Under the pieces are notes generated by a model, which worked only from the letters and a program-made list of their open reading frames with translations, was not told the origin of the DNA and searched no databases. Both the position numbers and the translations under genes were made by a program. Positions 1 to 12,474 of a DNA stretch of 64,000 bases are shown piece after piece (the first letter of the stretch is position 1; each line of letters begins with the position of its first letter). This DNA is from Pyxicephalus adspersus (lineage: Eukaryota; Chordata; Amphibia; Anura; Pyxicephalidae), in the NCBI RefSeq assembly GCF_032062135.1, contig NC_092862.1, positions 65,639,868-65,703,867 of the forward strand, written 5' to 3'.

Positions 1-87
1 TGGTTACTTTTTTACGAACGATTTTTTGCCCAATCGATCGTTCGTCGTTCGATTGGAACGATAAAAATTGGAAGTGTGTACGCACCT
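1..87 (+). mobile_element. Right end of a CpG-rich TWA-flanked MITE (subfamily A), cut by the window edge
   Basis: These bases match, nearly base for base, the last part of the complete copy ending at 12092, including the phrase ending in AAGTGTGTACGCACCT. The triplet TTA follows at 88-90, which fits the TWA duplication seen at the other copies. Only the right end is in the window, so the left flank cannot be checked. The element is non-autonomous and encodes nothing visible. Confidence 0.85.
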
Positions 88-2649
88 TTAGTCTGCAGAT
101 GGGATTGTGTAAGTTTATAAAGTGCTCTGAAGTATGAAATGATTTACTGCCTCTAACATCAATGGGCAGTAGAAGACCACATATTTTCTGGATTTGACAG
201 TTTTGTAAACCATAAAATATATGTGTATAGTAAATTAGGAGAAACTTAAACATTACCAACTCATTCTTTCTTAGGAATAAGAACTACATATAAAAGGCAT
301 TTAAAAAAAGTAATGAAATAGGGGAAGTTTGCTACTCTTTCAAATTATTACTGCTCTAGGCACAATTCTGTGATGCCATTCCACAAAGTTGTACCTGTAC
401 ACACTTAAATACATAATGAAAGAGAAGACATAACTTATGTGAAATATGACACAGGACCTAAACTGGGGTAAATTGTGTGGACTTTCCAACACAGTTACAG
501 TTTGTTGCTAGACAGCAATACCAGTTCACTGATTGCTGTTTTATTTACTGTACTTGTTCAACTTAAGGAGGAAAAGGAAAAAGATTTTATTGAATTGCAG
601 TCAGTGTGAATTTTAGAAGTACATTGGAGTGCCATTCACAATGTTTTTACCTGGAAACACCCCTTTGCAAAGTATTTCCTATGGCTCCAGGATCCATGAT
701 GATATACTTCCAAGTGGAACATCCATGTCAGCCTAAATTTACAGGGATTGGAATAAACAATGCTGGACATTATTGAGTGTGGAAGATGTGTGGCCACTTG
801 GATCTGGAGATATGAAGGACAGAACTGAAACATGGAATGAGTACAAACTTGGGGTTGGGCTTTAGAAAATAACTGTTCATTTTACATACCAAATCTAGTG
901 CAGGTGAATAATAAAATAAAAAAATATTGCAGGAAAATAAAAAAAAAACAGATTTTAGCTTGCATGTGACTGGACTGTTTAAATAAATGTGGATAAATTT
1001 TATTTATTAAACTAAAAGCTTCTAAATCACTAAAAAATACAAAATGAATCTCTACTATGGTCAGGTATTTACATCTAAAATATGGTCAGCACGTGAGTTG
1101 TCTGACATTTGCTACTGAGTAGCTTCTCCCCATCACACGCAATGTTATCTCTACTTACTTATACAAATATGAAAAACACTGCAATTTATTAAACTAATCC
1201 CTTGACGTATAGGCTCATATTTGAAATACTTTGTGTTCTTGCCCAAGCAGCTATGCAAAAAATAACTTTTTATTTTTTGTAAATGTAAAACTATGCAAGA
1301 CATTCTGGAATCACCCTATAAATTGCATATTTGTGTAGAGCAAGTAATACACAGAACAAATTGTAACAGGTACTTTACATTCTTTCGCTTCTTCGCTCAG
1401 AGGGGCTGCCTACAGGGTGTTCTGCGAAAGCTGACATTTTTAAGTGAAGTATGATAACTGGCAGCCAAAAAACTAACAAATATTTAACCTTTATGACATA
1501 TATAAAAGACTTAGGAGGTCTGTTTATTTTAAAAATATATATTTCATAGCTAATTACTTATTGAGGCTGAAGATTCTTGACATCAACAAGAAAGCAGAGC
1601 CAACCAAACTGAATTTAAAGTGTGTGAGCATATGTTCATTGATATAAGTAAACACTTATCCCTAGTACCTGCTGTTTACAGCAAGACGGCCTGCCAAATG
1701 CACCTGTCTAGTGAAATAATAGAAATTTGTTTGTGCAACAGTATGTAAACATCCTAGAAACCTTTAGTTTAGAAAATGCTGTGGACACAGGAAAGAGCAA
1801 GATCTATGTCATTGTTGTACAGGTTAAAGAAACACACACCTCCTTTCCATTTCCTCTAACCAATGAGCTAACATCATCTGAAACAAAAGGTTGACATCTT
1901 CATGGATGAGTACTAGTGATCTGAATGATAACTGCTTCGGGGATTGTTATTTTGCTTGGATAGCTGACCAGTCTGCAGCCAGGGCGAATGTGACAGGCAA
2001 ATCGCATTCAAATTCACTGAATAAAACCATACCAAGTGGTTCCTTCCCTTTCCAATCTATTAAATGGAGAATGTTAAGTGTATGGACAATAGTGCTTTGA
2101 ATGGGTTGAGCCTCAATAGCCTGCACATCAATCATGGTTACAACACAAGGGTCAAATTAGCAGTGTGTCACAGTGATGTGTATACAGATGTTACAGAGGG
2201 TTAGGTAAACATATGAACAAGGAGGAGGATGTTTATTTTATAAGAGACATTGCTGAACCTATATGTGATATTCATTTGCTCATTTTTTGTTTTTATAGTG
2301 CATGCCATGGATTACAAAGGACAACTAAAAGCATTTACACACACCTACACATATAAGCACTTTTTGCTACTAATTTATGTATGCCACGTAATATTAAAAT
2401 TACATTCTACAAATGTGACAAATAAATGATAATAATATAGTCATTTTGGGTAGAGCTTGTGATACTACTGACCCAAGCTACAGAGTGTATAAGAATTAAA
2501 AAAAAATAAATCTGTTAATTGCTGTTTGTTCAAACATGTCAAACCGGTGCGTTGTGAGCAACATGTGAATTTTTTTTATGTCTCTCTAATGGTGGGGACT
2601 TGGTCTTAGAGCAAGCTTTCTGGAATTATTGTTTTTTTTTTACTTTAGA
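88..2649. other. Unique AT-rich sequence, no gene seen
   Basis: No repeat family, RNA gene or credible exon was recognised here. The short open frames on both strands lack splice context and any protein motif I know. A-rich and T-rich runs are common and CpG is rare. Confidence 0.6.
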
Positions 2650-2960
2650 GAGATTTCTTTTTGAGGGGGGAATAGTCAGTATGGTGGTGGTAGTTGAGGG
2701 GTGTAAAAAAGCATTGGCTTTTAAAGGACAGTAGAAAGTTGTCAGAGAATGCAAAAAAAGAAAATAAAGAAAAGTGTGGGTAGGTAGTTTTGGATTGAAA
2801 GAGTGATAGAACATTGGCTGTGGAAGGGGTTATAAAAAGATTAGAAGGTGTGGAATGGGGAGCAAAGAGGAGAGCAGTGGAGGAGAATAGAACTTGTGGA
2901 AAGAAGGCTAGGAAGGGTTTTTGGAGGAAAACATTGTTTTTTTGGAGTGGAGCAGTGGCA
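2650..2960. repeat. C-poor, purine-rich low-complexity tract
   Basis: The plus strand is dominated by G, A and T with very few C over about 300 bases: GGTGG runs at the left, then AAAG and GGAG-type runs. Overlapping open frames on both strands in this tract are an effect of the biased composition. No repeat unit of fixed length is visible, so I call it low complexity and not a satellite. Confidence 0.5.
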
Positions 2961-3520
2961 GTTGTGTTGATGAAAGAAAGTTCTCAATGTCAAAACTTCT
3001 TCCATGTTTATGGTCATAAATGTTTCATGCACCAACAAATAATGGAACTCACTTTTGTACACCCGACCCTGGTGGCTCCTGGCTGCCTTCTTTCAAAGTA
3101 GTTCACTAAATTTCAAAACACTGCAGTGCCATACAGCCTATATAACTGTGGGTGCAGGGTGCTCAGATGGGTGTATTAGGCTCAGTGGTGTGTATACCAT
3201 TGCGTAGTCTGTGTTCAATCATTCTTTGCTGTGTTCATTTGTTCAGTATGCTGTTCCTGCTTGTTTTTTCCCTTTAGTGGTGGTGGGGAAGGTGATATCA
3301 TCTGATCCTAAAAATATTTAGGGGTATTTTGTATGTATATTATATGTGTATTGGCATTTAGATGAGTCTGTAGTAATTACAACCAGTCAGAATATGCTGA
3401 ACCAACTTTAGAAACTGAACATATGTAAAAAAAAAACAGTGGTATGTATTTACAGCATCTGTCAACAACTGTTGTCTGCTTTGTCCAATGCAAGTTTACT
3501 GGGGAAGTGTCTGTGTACAC
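2961..3520. other. Unique sequence, no gene seen
   Basis: Nothing recognisable lies between the purine-rich tract and the MITE that starts at 3524. Confidence 0.5.
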
Positions 3521-3523
3521 TAA

Positions 3524-3938
3524 AGCTGCATACACACGTGCAATAATTATCTTTGGAAACAAATGACTAACGACCACTTGTCTGATAATCGTTAACAAAA
3601 AAAGTGTACAGCGACGCAGAGAAACGAGGATTGTCGCTGGAAACAAACGACCGTCCCGGCGGATCTGATTGTGCGATGATTGTTCAATATCTTATGTGTG
3701 TACGGTCATTCCGTGATCGTGGATGGTTCTACGGTACACTTTCTCCTTTACATGTCACTTCCTGCATCGTTCAAACGATCGTATCTAGTGTGTGTACATT
3801 AATGGTGGTTTATATTTTAACGATCATATCGTTACAACATGTACAGAATTGCATACAATAGGATCGTTCAAAATAGATAATGCATAATCGTTAGTTGTTC
3901 GTTTTGTAACGGCAAGTATTGCACGTGTGTACCTAGCT
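3524..3938. mobile_element. 415-bp TWA-flanked MITE (divergent subfamily C), PIF/Harbinger-like
   Basis: The left end reads AGCTGCATACACACGTGC and the right end is its imperfect inverse, GCACGTGTGTACCTAGCT. TAA lies immediately outside both ends (3521-3523 and 3939-3941), the TWA duplication typical of PIF/Harbinger elements. The interior carries scattered CGATCGT/ACGATC motifs as in the other copies but is more AT-rich and decayed. No transposase frame is present, so the copy is non-autonomous. Superfamily assignment rests on the target triplet alone; termini and boundaries are read directly. Confidence 0.85.
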
Positions 3939-3941
3939 TAA

Positions 3942-6237
3942 CACTATTTAAGTTCTGAGATTTGTAACTCAGTTAATGAAGCCTAAAGCTGCTTTTGGAG
4001 TCCGCCCCTAAAACTTCTCCGGTAATTTTGGTAGAAAATGTTAATCCTCATAGAAAGATGGCTCGAATTCAGTAATCAGTAACACATACATAGACAAGAA
4101 TCGGCCTCCGAACTGAAATTAATACAAGAAGAAACAGCTATGTACATTTCCCTATAGCAAGTGTGTGAATATTCACTTTAGTTAGTACATATTTAGTACT
4201 TTTCAAATTTCACAGACCTGCTGGGTCCATATATTGTAAGAATGCAAAAGCAATAAAAACATAATTCTAAAAAAACAGTTATAACCCATCACCTTTATAT
4301 CTGTAAAAGTTTTCTTTTTTCTATAGCAAACTTATGAACATAAGGAAAATAGTACAGTGACAAATTCATTGCAAGTCACGCAGCTATGACACCCAAAGGC
4401 AGGTGTGTTTCCTATTATCTTGACACGTGCAGGGCTGAATGATACTGAGCCAGTGCCTGTGCACAACAAAACCATTGCAGTAGATGTTGGCTTTGTAGCA
4501 TTTCTTCAAAATGTTGCCAACACTTGAGAATTAACGTTTGACTGATAACGTATCTATGTATACTCATGTTTGTGTAGCACTAAATGAAAGCACTGTTTTA
4601 TAACACAAATAAAATACTAAAATAAATACAAAAGAAAACCAAAAATAACTATATATAACTATATGGTGTGGTTTTCAAAACTTAATTCTCTGCATTTTTT
4701 GGTTATTATATATTTATACTTAGAGATACTGGGGTGAAAAGTATTTTGCTGATAATGTAAAAAATGGCCTATAGAAAAGAAAGCAGAAATACTGTTTGTA
4801 CTTCAAATCAAATGTTCAGATTCCATGCAAGTAATACAAGTGGACTTCCAAAATGCTACCTGTTGGTAGGTTCGGGGCATCTAAAATACATGTCTCTTTT
4901 GCCTGAAAGAATAAGATACAAAAGTAATATACTATGTATATGCTAGATAATTGTCACCTGAGACCAGCAATCATATTAGCAAGTGGAAATGCAACAGTCC
5001 CTTGCGATTGGACATGCAACAAGGTGTTTTGTTTGTTTAGTCTAACGAGTAAGGAATAGGCAAAAACACTTGTGCAAAGTTCTTCCCCTTAATACAAATG
5101 GTATAACAAAGTTTCAAGGAGTAGCAAGGAATAATGTTTAAAGCATCCCTGCATCTAAATAGGTCTTTATTGCTTTTTGTCTTCCGCTTTTTTTATGGAG
5201 TTCAGCTTTATTCAACTACATAAAAATTCAGTATTTTTTTTTAATATTTAATCAATTTGACAAAACTGATAGAAATGTATTCAGGAAAGAGTAACAGCAA
5301 AGCATATTCATCTTGCAGCACTGTTTAGCAGGAAGCAAAGCGGGAATATATATTAAATGCTTCTGACCATTGTTATGTATACATAAAACAAATGCACAAA
5401 CTATATACAGAAGCAAGTAAACCTATGTACACACTCTAGATCACTACTGCCTGAAAGGAGCTATTATTGATGCATATATACACATTGGACAGATTATTTA
5501 CTTTAGCCTGATCACATTTGCATATAAATGTAAAAAGACTCAAAATTCAATTTACATAGGCAGCTTTCATCATCACTCATGTACTATTATCTCACTACCC
5601 TCTTGAAAAGGTTCATTTTACTTGACCTCTCTCATCACAGGTCAGGTCTTTCTTGTGTCAACATCCTCCTTTTACAAGTAAGCTACCCTGAAGCCACATC
5701 CACCATGCAAGTGGAAGTAACCCTCCATTGTGTTACAAACAAGATGAGTTATTTCCAGATAACAAGTGCACAGTGATACAATTATTTGTGTTTCCCTTGC
5801 CTTCAGCCCCCAATATTTACCTATTCATGTATCTGAAATGTCACAATGTGTATACTACAAATTCAAAAACCCAGAATTGGAACAATTCTGGCAGGGTTAA
5901 ATCAGCTGAGGTTTATTCAGTTACAGAAAATCTCTTCTGGTTGATATACTGGCATCTTTTATAAATAAATGCTAAATCCTGTAATCCATAGCAGCCAGAT
6001 TTTAGATTACCACAGTTGATCACACAACTGAATTTTTTTTTTTTTTTTGTTTCTTTGAGTTAATGTACTCTTCTCTCTGCAAATTAAGGGGTCTAATTAA
6101 GGGGTCAATTTAAATATGTTTTGTCTTGTTTTTCATTTAGTTTCATTTGTTTTTCCTATCAGATTCACTTTTTCCCTATTTTCCCATTTTTCATTTAGTT
6201 TTTTACCTTTTTCAACACCACTTGAAAACCAAAGTCA
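3942..6237. other. Unique AT-rich sequence, no gene seen
   Basis: No repeat family or exon was recognised. There is a poly-T run near 6031-6048 and a small perfect hairpin with arms CCAGAATTG/CAATTCTGG near 5871-5891. Open frames here are short and without motifs. Confidence 0.55.
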
Positions 6238-7360
6238 CCTGGATCCACTCTAGAGGCATGTTTACTCTTTTAGACCATAGACTCCATAAACTGGAATAGA
6301 AACTGCAACAGCCTAAAACAGGTGTTCGGGTGTTTGCAAATGTATGTGCAGACATTTATAGGCATTAATATTAAAACCAGACCCTTTATTAGGCATGGGA
6401 CCTAAAAAGGAAATGGGCAGCAAGTGTGTGTGCCCCCTCTTCTATCTATAAAATGTCCTCCAAAATATGGCTTCCCAAAGAAGGAAGGGGGCTAAAACAT
6501 GCTGCCTTCTATTGAACAAAAACCCATGGCAATAAGCAGTTGTTTGAGGAGAGGGCCTCATCTTCACAAAGTTATCCCTGTGTTGTGGGCGCCGAGAACC
6601 CTGTTGGGAAACCTATGTGAAATCTGGAGGCCCCCTTACCAAAGGTGCCCCCAGATATATGCTTCCTCACCCTATATAGGTTTAAGGCTATAAGTATAAG
6701 TATAAGGCTACATACTTCTATTTGTGAGAATAAGGGTACATAGTACCCCTTAGGTAATAAATGTCTAGAAATAATTACCCCACACAAGGGGAAAGAAGAT
6801 CTTTGTTTTCTTTTTTTGCACTAATATTTATTTTCACTGAATCCAGCAATGTGTAAATAGGAACCGCTACAGCTACAGATCCCATGCCAGTTGTTCTTCT
6901 CTCCACAGTGACAAGATTAGTTCACCTGGATGAAGCTCTTGTCATTGAATTTAGCCAGGGCAGTCAGAGACAGTTTCTCCAGCTTGTGGTTGGATGAACA
7001 AATAATGATGATGGAGTTCACATTATAAGGGGACTACATGCTTTTTTTTTGGCAAGTCAGATTACAAAAATACCTGTATAAATATGAGAGGGGAACACAT
7101 TCTTGCTGCCCCACTCCATATACAAGAAGGTCCCAACCCTTTTAAAGTTTCAATATTGGTAGAGACATCAGCACACTGTTTTTAATTTAGTTTTTTTGTT
7201 AAACGTAAGCTCAAGGTACAAAAAATACCTTAAAAAAGCAAGCACAGGTATTGCAAACACTTGCTTAAGTGTTTTAAGTGTTTGTAAGCGATGCCATTTC
7301 AAGTTTATGGAGTCTATGGTCTAAAAGAGTAAAAATGCCTCTAGATCAAACCCAAGTGAA
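6238..7360. mobile_element. Imperfect long inverted-repeat element, about 1.1 kb
   Basis: The left arm (about 6238-6353) and right arm (about 7240-7360) are inverted copies. The best block is TCTAGAGGCAT with CTTTTAGACCATAGACTCC on the left and its reverse complement around 7304-7345. Similarity continues inward more weakly through the AACACTT/GTGTTTGCAA stretches. This is the layout of a non-autonomous DNA transposon or foldback element. Outer limits are uncertain because the outer flanks are T-rich or A-rich on opposite sides and drift out of alignment. No target duplication was identified and no transposase is encoded. Confidence 0.55.
6805..7025 (-). pseudogene. Possible processed-pseudogene tail of an unidentified gene
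   Basis: On the minus strand a frame of about 38 codons is open after an upstream stop and ends at a TAA near 6920. It reads ...HKLEKLSLTALAKFNDKS and then FIQVN before the stop. Downstream come about 85 bases of UTR-like sequence, an AATAAA at 6829-6834 and an A-rich stretch (plus-strand TTTTCTTTTTTTGC, 6808-6821) about 10-20 bases after that signal. A coding tail, UTR, polyadenylation signal and degraded A-tail in that order are the marks of a 5'-truncated retrocopy. I do not recognise the parent protein. It sits between the arms of the inverted-repeat element, so it could instead be transposon-derived. The order of signals is seen; the retrocopy reading is inferred. Confidence 0.35.
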
Positions 7361-10300
7361 TCTGGTTTAATAAGTTATTGGGTAAATTTGGTGTTGTACA
7401 AAATTAATTAGAACAACAGGAGGAATAGAAAAAGTAAATCAAGGAAAACAAACAAAATCAAATGAAAAAAAGGGGCAAAAAATGTATTAAAAAACTCCTA
7501 GGAGTTTCACTATCCATCTTAAGTTTGGAAGCCTGGTAACATCGATGTTTACTATCTCCAGCGAGCGCACCAGAACAGTTATTCTTTTATACAAATGATC
7601 AGAAACTTAGTGTACATGTGTCTACTTTCAAATCAAATGGGGCATGAATTGTAATATTTTGGCAAATGTAAAGCTTTGTCTATGGAGGGAAAGCAACTAG
7701 TTCACTTAAGTCCCAGCTCACCCACCTACATATACTTTCCTCCTGAGATACTGAGTGTCTGAGAGCAGCCACTAGCCAGGCATCAATGCTGTCACATAGC
7801 AGTGATAAGGCTCCGACATAAGGATTTAGAAACTACAACAATGGCATCTATGAACTTGTTGTTTTTCCCAAATAACAGGTTCATTTTATTACTTGTGGTT
7901 ATTTTTAGTATTCTGTCCTACGGTTCTTGGAAAAAAGTTTTAGCTGAACTAAACTAGTGGTCATGACACACCACTCTCATAAAAAAAGAGATTGGCTTGT
8001 TAAAGATTTTGTCTTAGGCTTGACTTCTTGTTTTAAGTTTTACGTATGTTTTATGGATTGCAGATAATCTCTAAGTACAATAAAAATTCTTTCTATTGTA
8101 AAAGTTGCTGCGCTTTAAACAACAGAAAATATGCTACCGTATATGTAATAAAGAAACACAGTAATTACTGGCTAATCCTGAGACTTTCTGGAGAGGAGAG
8201 AAAAAGCTATGAGATCCAAGGGTGGTTATTTACCTGAGTCTACTAAATTTTAAAGGTTGTAACAAAATGACAAACCAGAGTAATAGAAATGTATATTAGT
8301 TTAAAATGAGTATTTTTTTACTTCAAATAAGGTGGATTAACACAGTCTAGGTATGGGCGGACTAAGTGCAAAATAAAAGATCATAATGCTGCTTTTTGTA
8401 TATTTCTCTGTTACAGCAAACATTTTTCACAAATAAAAGAATCCTAATAGTAACCAAACCTCTAATATAATGTTATCTTTGGGATCTTAAATAAAGCAGA
8501 AATAAATACTGAAGTTAAGATTTTTATATTTAATTAAAATGTTAATTATATACAGTATATGGATACATGTGATTAGGTATTAGCGCACTGTTGATTTATA
8601 GTGATAAAAGTAAGTAATTTTTACACTTGCATTTTGGGGTTTAGGAGACGCCAGCTCAGCACCTATATGACAGGATGCATCCGTTTAGGGCACTGGTGTT
8701 TCCAAACTCAGAAGTTCATGGAGTCAGTTTATATGGAATTATTATGGGGAAGTGGGTAATGTATTAATTTGGTCATCAAGTTGAATAAACCGATAGAGGA
8801 CAAGGTTGTTGCTTTTGTTCTCACAAGGTGTCTACAGATTTAGTGGAAAAGCAGTCTAGTGCAGAATGAAGAGACTTCAACGCATACTCTTACTGGGAAA
8901 GCTCTGAGCAGCTTTATGAAGAGGTATCAGGCACCAGTGCATTTCAGAGAATAGTAGGTACCTTTTTTTATTTCTTTTCAGGAATTGCAAAAAAAAGTAT
9001 TAAAATATAAAAAATGGCAAGTATTACATTCTCAAGCTGCATATTTGAGGGGGTTACATATGATGCCATTAATCCTCCTGCTTGGCTGAGAGAAGGAACA
9101 GGAGGAGAGAACATCATACAAAGGGCTATGGCCAGTAAGTAATCATAGTGTCTATGGAAAGGTAATGTTTCTTTTTTTAACTAGTATTATTTGGTTGCTA
9201 AACTGCCAGGATGATAAGCATTGCAGAAATTCAGATAATCTATTACTGTATTATATCAAAGTATATTTTTTTTTGGTCTTGATTGCAGTCGGTGATCACA
9301 AGCAAAATAGTTGCCTGTTAAAAATTGCTATTAAAAATATAGTCATGATGTTTAGAAATGTAGTTATCTGAATGTTGAAATGAGTGATGCCAATCTTATG
9401 GGATTTGGAGACAGATAAGGTGATGCAACCACTGTGTGCTTAATTTTCTTCTTGATAAGGAGGAATGTGTACCTTTAGGGGGTTTCAATGTTCTTTCTGC
9501 ACCTCTCTCGAGTTGCTTGATACTTACCCCTTCAGTCACTAGGAGGGCAATTAATGTATGAAAGTGCCCTAATTATTTATCAGGATGGCTTTCTCCACAA
9601 TGAGGTACTGGTGCATAGTAATTCATTCACAGGGAAAGCAAGGCAGCAAGGGAGACCACATGCAATACTGATGACTAGTCCTTTAGCCCATGCCTGACTA
9701 GCTTCCAGACAGCCTATTTAAATGAAATTGTTTTTTCAAAACCATTAGTAGCTTGAATATCTCATAATTTTTTTTTATGGATAATCTACCTAGTTCCAGC
9801 TACTTTAGGTCCAACAAGACAACCACAGCTTTGTCATGTATACATTTGTAAAGAATCTATGGTTGAAAGTTTCTCTGCATTGGTGTCATTTCTAGTTGGG
9901 GTTTATATTTGGTATCTGTGAGGCAAAGTAGACATGATTAACCCTTCTAGCGTTTTAAATATGTCAGTATTTCTATGCAAAAAGCGTTAAAATTTTTTGC
10001 AGGGAAATTTGATGTTTAATATTGTGGGCCTGTAATTCTTAGGAATAATTCCCGGGTATGATAAAGTTTGAAACACAAATCATAAATTATATTATAATCA
10101 ATAATTATAAATAATATTTAAAAAAATAATGAAATAATATAACCAGAAACAATGTAATTTTAAAAATCAAATTTTTAATCAAATCAAAAACACTAAAATG
10201 TGTCCAAAATGTAAATCAGGGCACTGAACAATGATGATTTATGCACTAAAAGATGTACTTGTACATTTATTATTTTTTTATGTATTGTATTTCACAGTAT

Positions 10301-10464
10301 TCAAGCACCCAGAAGAAATGAAGCAGAAGCAGGCCGGGGATTGCTCGGGACGCCTCTGGATTGCGGGGAGCAGGTACGAGTTTTTTTTTCTACCCCGAAG
10401 TTGACTTGGGATTACTGCTTTTTGCAAGTAAAATCCACCCCAAGTCACACTGGGGTTTTGATTA
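7361..10464. other. Unique AT-rich sequence, no gene seen
   Basis: About 3 kb without a recognisable repeat or exon. A small palindrome AACTCCTAGGAGTT lies near 7494. The stretch around 10070-10200 is extremely AT-rich. None of the open frames has splice context or motifs that support coding. Confidence 0.55.
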
Positions 10465-10600
10465 TCTAAAAAATGTTTGCTAATAGTTTGCAAATGTTTT
10501 TATTCCTAGACCAGATCCATTCCAGGTTTGCTGGATCACTTAGGTTGTCCAAGGATAGTATTTTTCATCCAGTCTTGGAGAACTTTATTAAACCAGGCCC
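10465..10600. mobile_element. Right half of a hairpin MITE (GGGCCTGA family)
   Basis: This stretch matches the right halves of the copies at 12272, 26671 and 59476. It contains the phrases GACCAGATCCATTCCAGG and GCTGGATCAC and ends AAACCAGGCCC. The left half is missing or unrecognisable, so it is a truncated, decayed copy. Confidence 0.7.
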
Positions 10601-11665
10601 TTATTCAGGCAATCGCTTAAATAAAGAAATATTTATAATATTTATAAAAAAAAATAATTTCTATATTCCAGTATAGCAATGAATTGTGTTTGTGTGAATA
10701 TACTTCAAATATATACATCGTATAGCAGAATAAGAGAATAAAAATCAAACAAAAATAAAGAAAACAAATGAAACAGAATGTTACACATTGATCATAAACA
10801 AGTGTGTCAATCACAAAGAAAGCTTTTATTTTTCTGTAATATATATTTGTAACATGATGCAAAATTATGTAATTTCCCCGTGACTAAGCATTGTTGATTG
10901 TACAATAAGTTGGGATAAACAAAAAGGTATTATAAGGGATTACCTATATCCAAATGTGTTGTTATGTTGATGATTAATACAAGCGTTTGGTGTGTCTGCA
11001 TTTGTTTTGAATGTGATATCATTTAAGGAAGCTAACCCAAAATTAACAACCTAATGCTGTGGATGGCCATGACAGTGTGTCGTGTATTCATCTGTGAATA
11101 GCAAGGACAATGAACTACATCTTACTCAGGGCTTTGGTATACTTATCCAAAAGAATAAGGGCAGAATTTAACAGCTCATCAGACTTACAAAAGTGTATTT
11201 TACTTGATGCCTTTTTAAGGTTAGGGGAACTTTTTTTTAATATTAATAAAATGGGCCTGTGTCAAGAGACTTTGAATTTGTGCCAATAGCATTAGTTGGA
11301 AATCAATTCAAAATTAGTTTGGGAGAAATCACAATTTATTGACAGGTGCATTTGATATGTGGGAACACTTGAAAAAACTTCCAGGTCTTCAGTGACCCTC
11401 TACTATAATTACTATATTCACACATTCCCATTACACAAGTTACATTACATTAGTGTGGTGGTCAGTAGAAAGAATACCTTATAAGAATAGTGTGGTTGTC
11501 AGTAAGAATACCTTTTACATTGCTGGCCAGTGAAAATATTGTCACACTTACAGATATCCAAAAAGATCATTGGTGACTGTAAAAATGACCTGACAGTCAG
11601 AATCTGCTCATTGCTCAAGAAACCACTAGCAACCTCTGGAGGAACCCTGATTAAGAAACACTGCC
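10601..11665. other. Unique AT-rich sequence, no gene seen
   Basis: No repeat family or exon was recognised between the half MITE and the complete MITE that starts at 11669. Confidence 0.5.
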
Positions 11666-11668
11666 TAA

Positions 11669-12092
11669 AGCTACATACACACTTCCAATCATTATCGTTG
11701 GAAAACGAACGACGAACGTTCATGCACGATATATACGAACGATCGTATAGCACCGATCCTGCACATAGAGTTAACGACACGATCGTTCGTAGATATTGTA
11801 CACACAATAGATACGATTGTTTGAGCGATAGAGGAACTATGTGCACGACAGGAAAGTGAACGGACGTTCGTTCATCACGCATGCTCTGAACATGGACGAT
11901 CAACGAACGACCGTACACATGAACGATGTTCAACGATCGTCGCCCAATCCGATCCGTCGGTCCGGTCGTTCGTTTCCAGCGACTTTCCTCGTTCATCGGC
12001 GTCATTGGTTACTTTTTTACGAACGATTTTTCGCCCAATCGATCGTTCGTCGTTCGATTGGAACGATAAAAATTGGAAGTGTGTACGCACCT
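11669..12092. mobile_element. Complete 424-bp CpG-rich MITE (subfamily A), PIF/Harbinger-like, TAA target duplication
   Basis: The termini are AGCTACATACACACTTCC on the left and GGAAGTGTGTACGCACCT on the right, inverted and imperfect. TAA directly flanks both ends (11666-11668 and 12093-12095). The interior is packed with CGAACGA/TCGTTCG and ACGATCGT motifs on both strands, giving a local CpG density far above the surrounding DNA. The long frames crossing it, including one of 168 codons on the minus strand, follow from the inverted structure and low stop density and are not credible genes. It is about the same length as the copy at 28911 and closely similar in sequence. Mobilisation would need a transposase encoded elsewhere. 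Confidence 0.92.
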
Positions 12093-12271
12093 TAAGACTT
12101 ATCAACAAAGACCTCTCAACACAGATCCTATAGAAGATTGGATGTGTAAAATAAGAAGTTTGTACCTGCTGTGATATCAGCTCAAAAATTCTGGAGTGCT
12201 AGTGCTTTTTTGGGTTGGTCAATCGACATAAAATTACTCATAATTATGAGTGCTGGTTAACTACACACAAT

Positions 12272-12471
12272 GGTCCTGATTTAATAAAGCTCTCCAAGGC
12301 TGGAGAGGATACACTTTTAACAGTGAAGCTGGGTGATCCAGCAAACCTGGAATGGATCTGGTCCAGAGTTGAAAACATTTGCTAGCAAATAGAAAATTTA
12401 CTGGCTCACCCAGATTCTCCGATGAAAGTGTATCCTCTTCAAGCCTTGGAGAGCTGAAATAAATCAGGCCC
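12272..12471. mobile_element. 200-bp hairpin MITE (GGGCCTGA family)
   Basis: The ends are inverted repeats: left GGTCCTGATTTAATAAAGC with TCTCCAAGGCTGGAGAGGA following, right ending in AAATCAGGCCC. Inside, GGGTGATCCAGCAAACCTGG pairs imperfectly with CTGGCTCACCCAG. The triplet AAT flanks both ends (12269-12271 and 12472-12474), a likely 3-bp target duplication that also occurs at the 26671 copy. No coding capacity. The superfamily is not certain. Confidence 0.82.
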
Positions 12472-12474
12472 AAT

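Noticed and set aside
11499..12005. A 168-codon minus-strand open frame
   Set aside because: It lies almost wholly inside the 424-bp inverted-repeat MITE, other long frames cross the same DNA on both strands, and the translation shows no domain. It reflects low stop density in the CpG-rich element.
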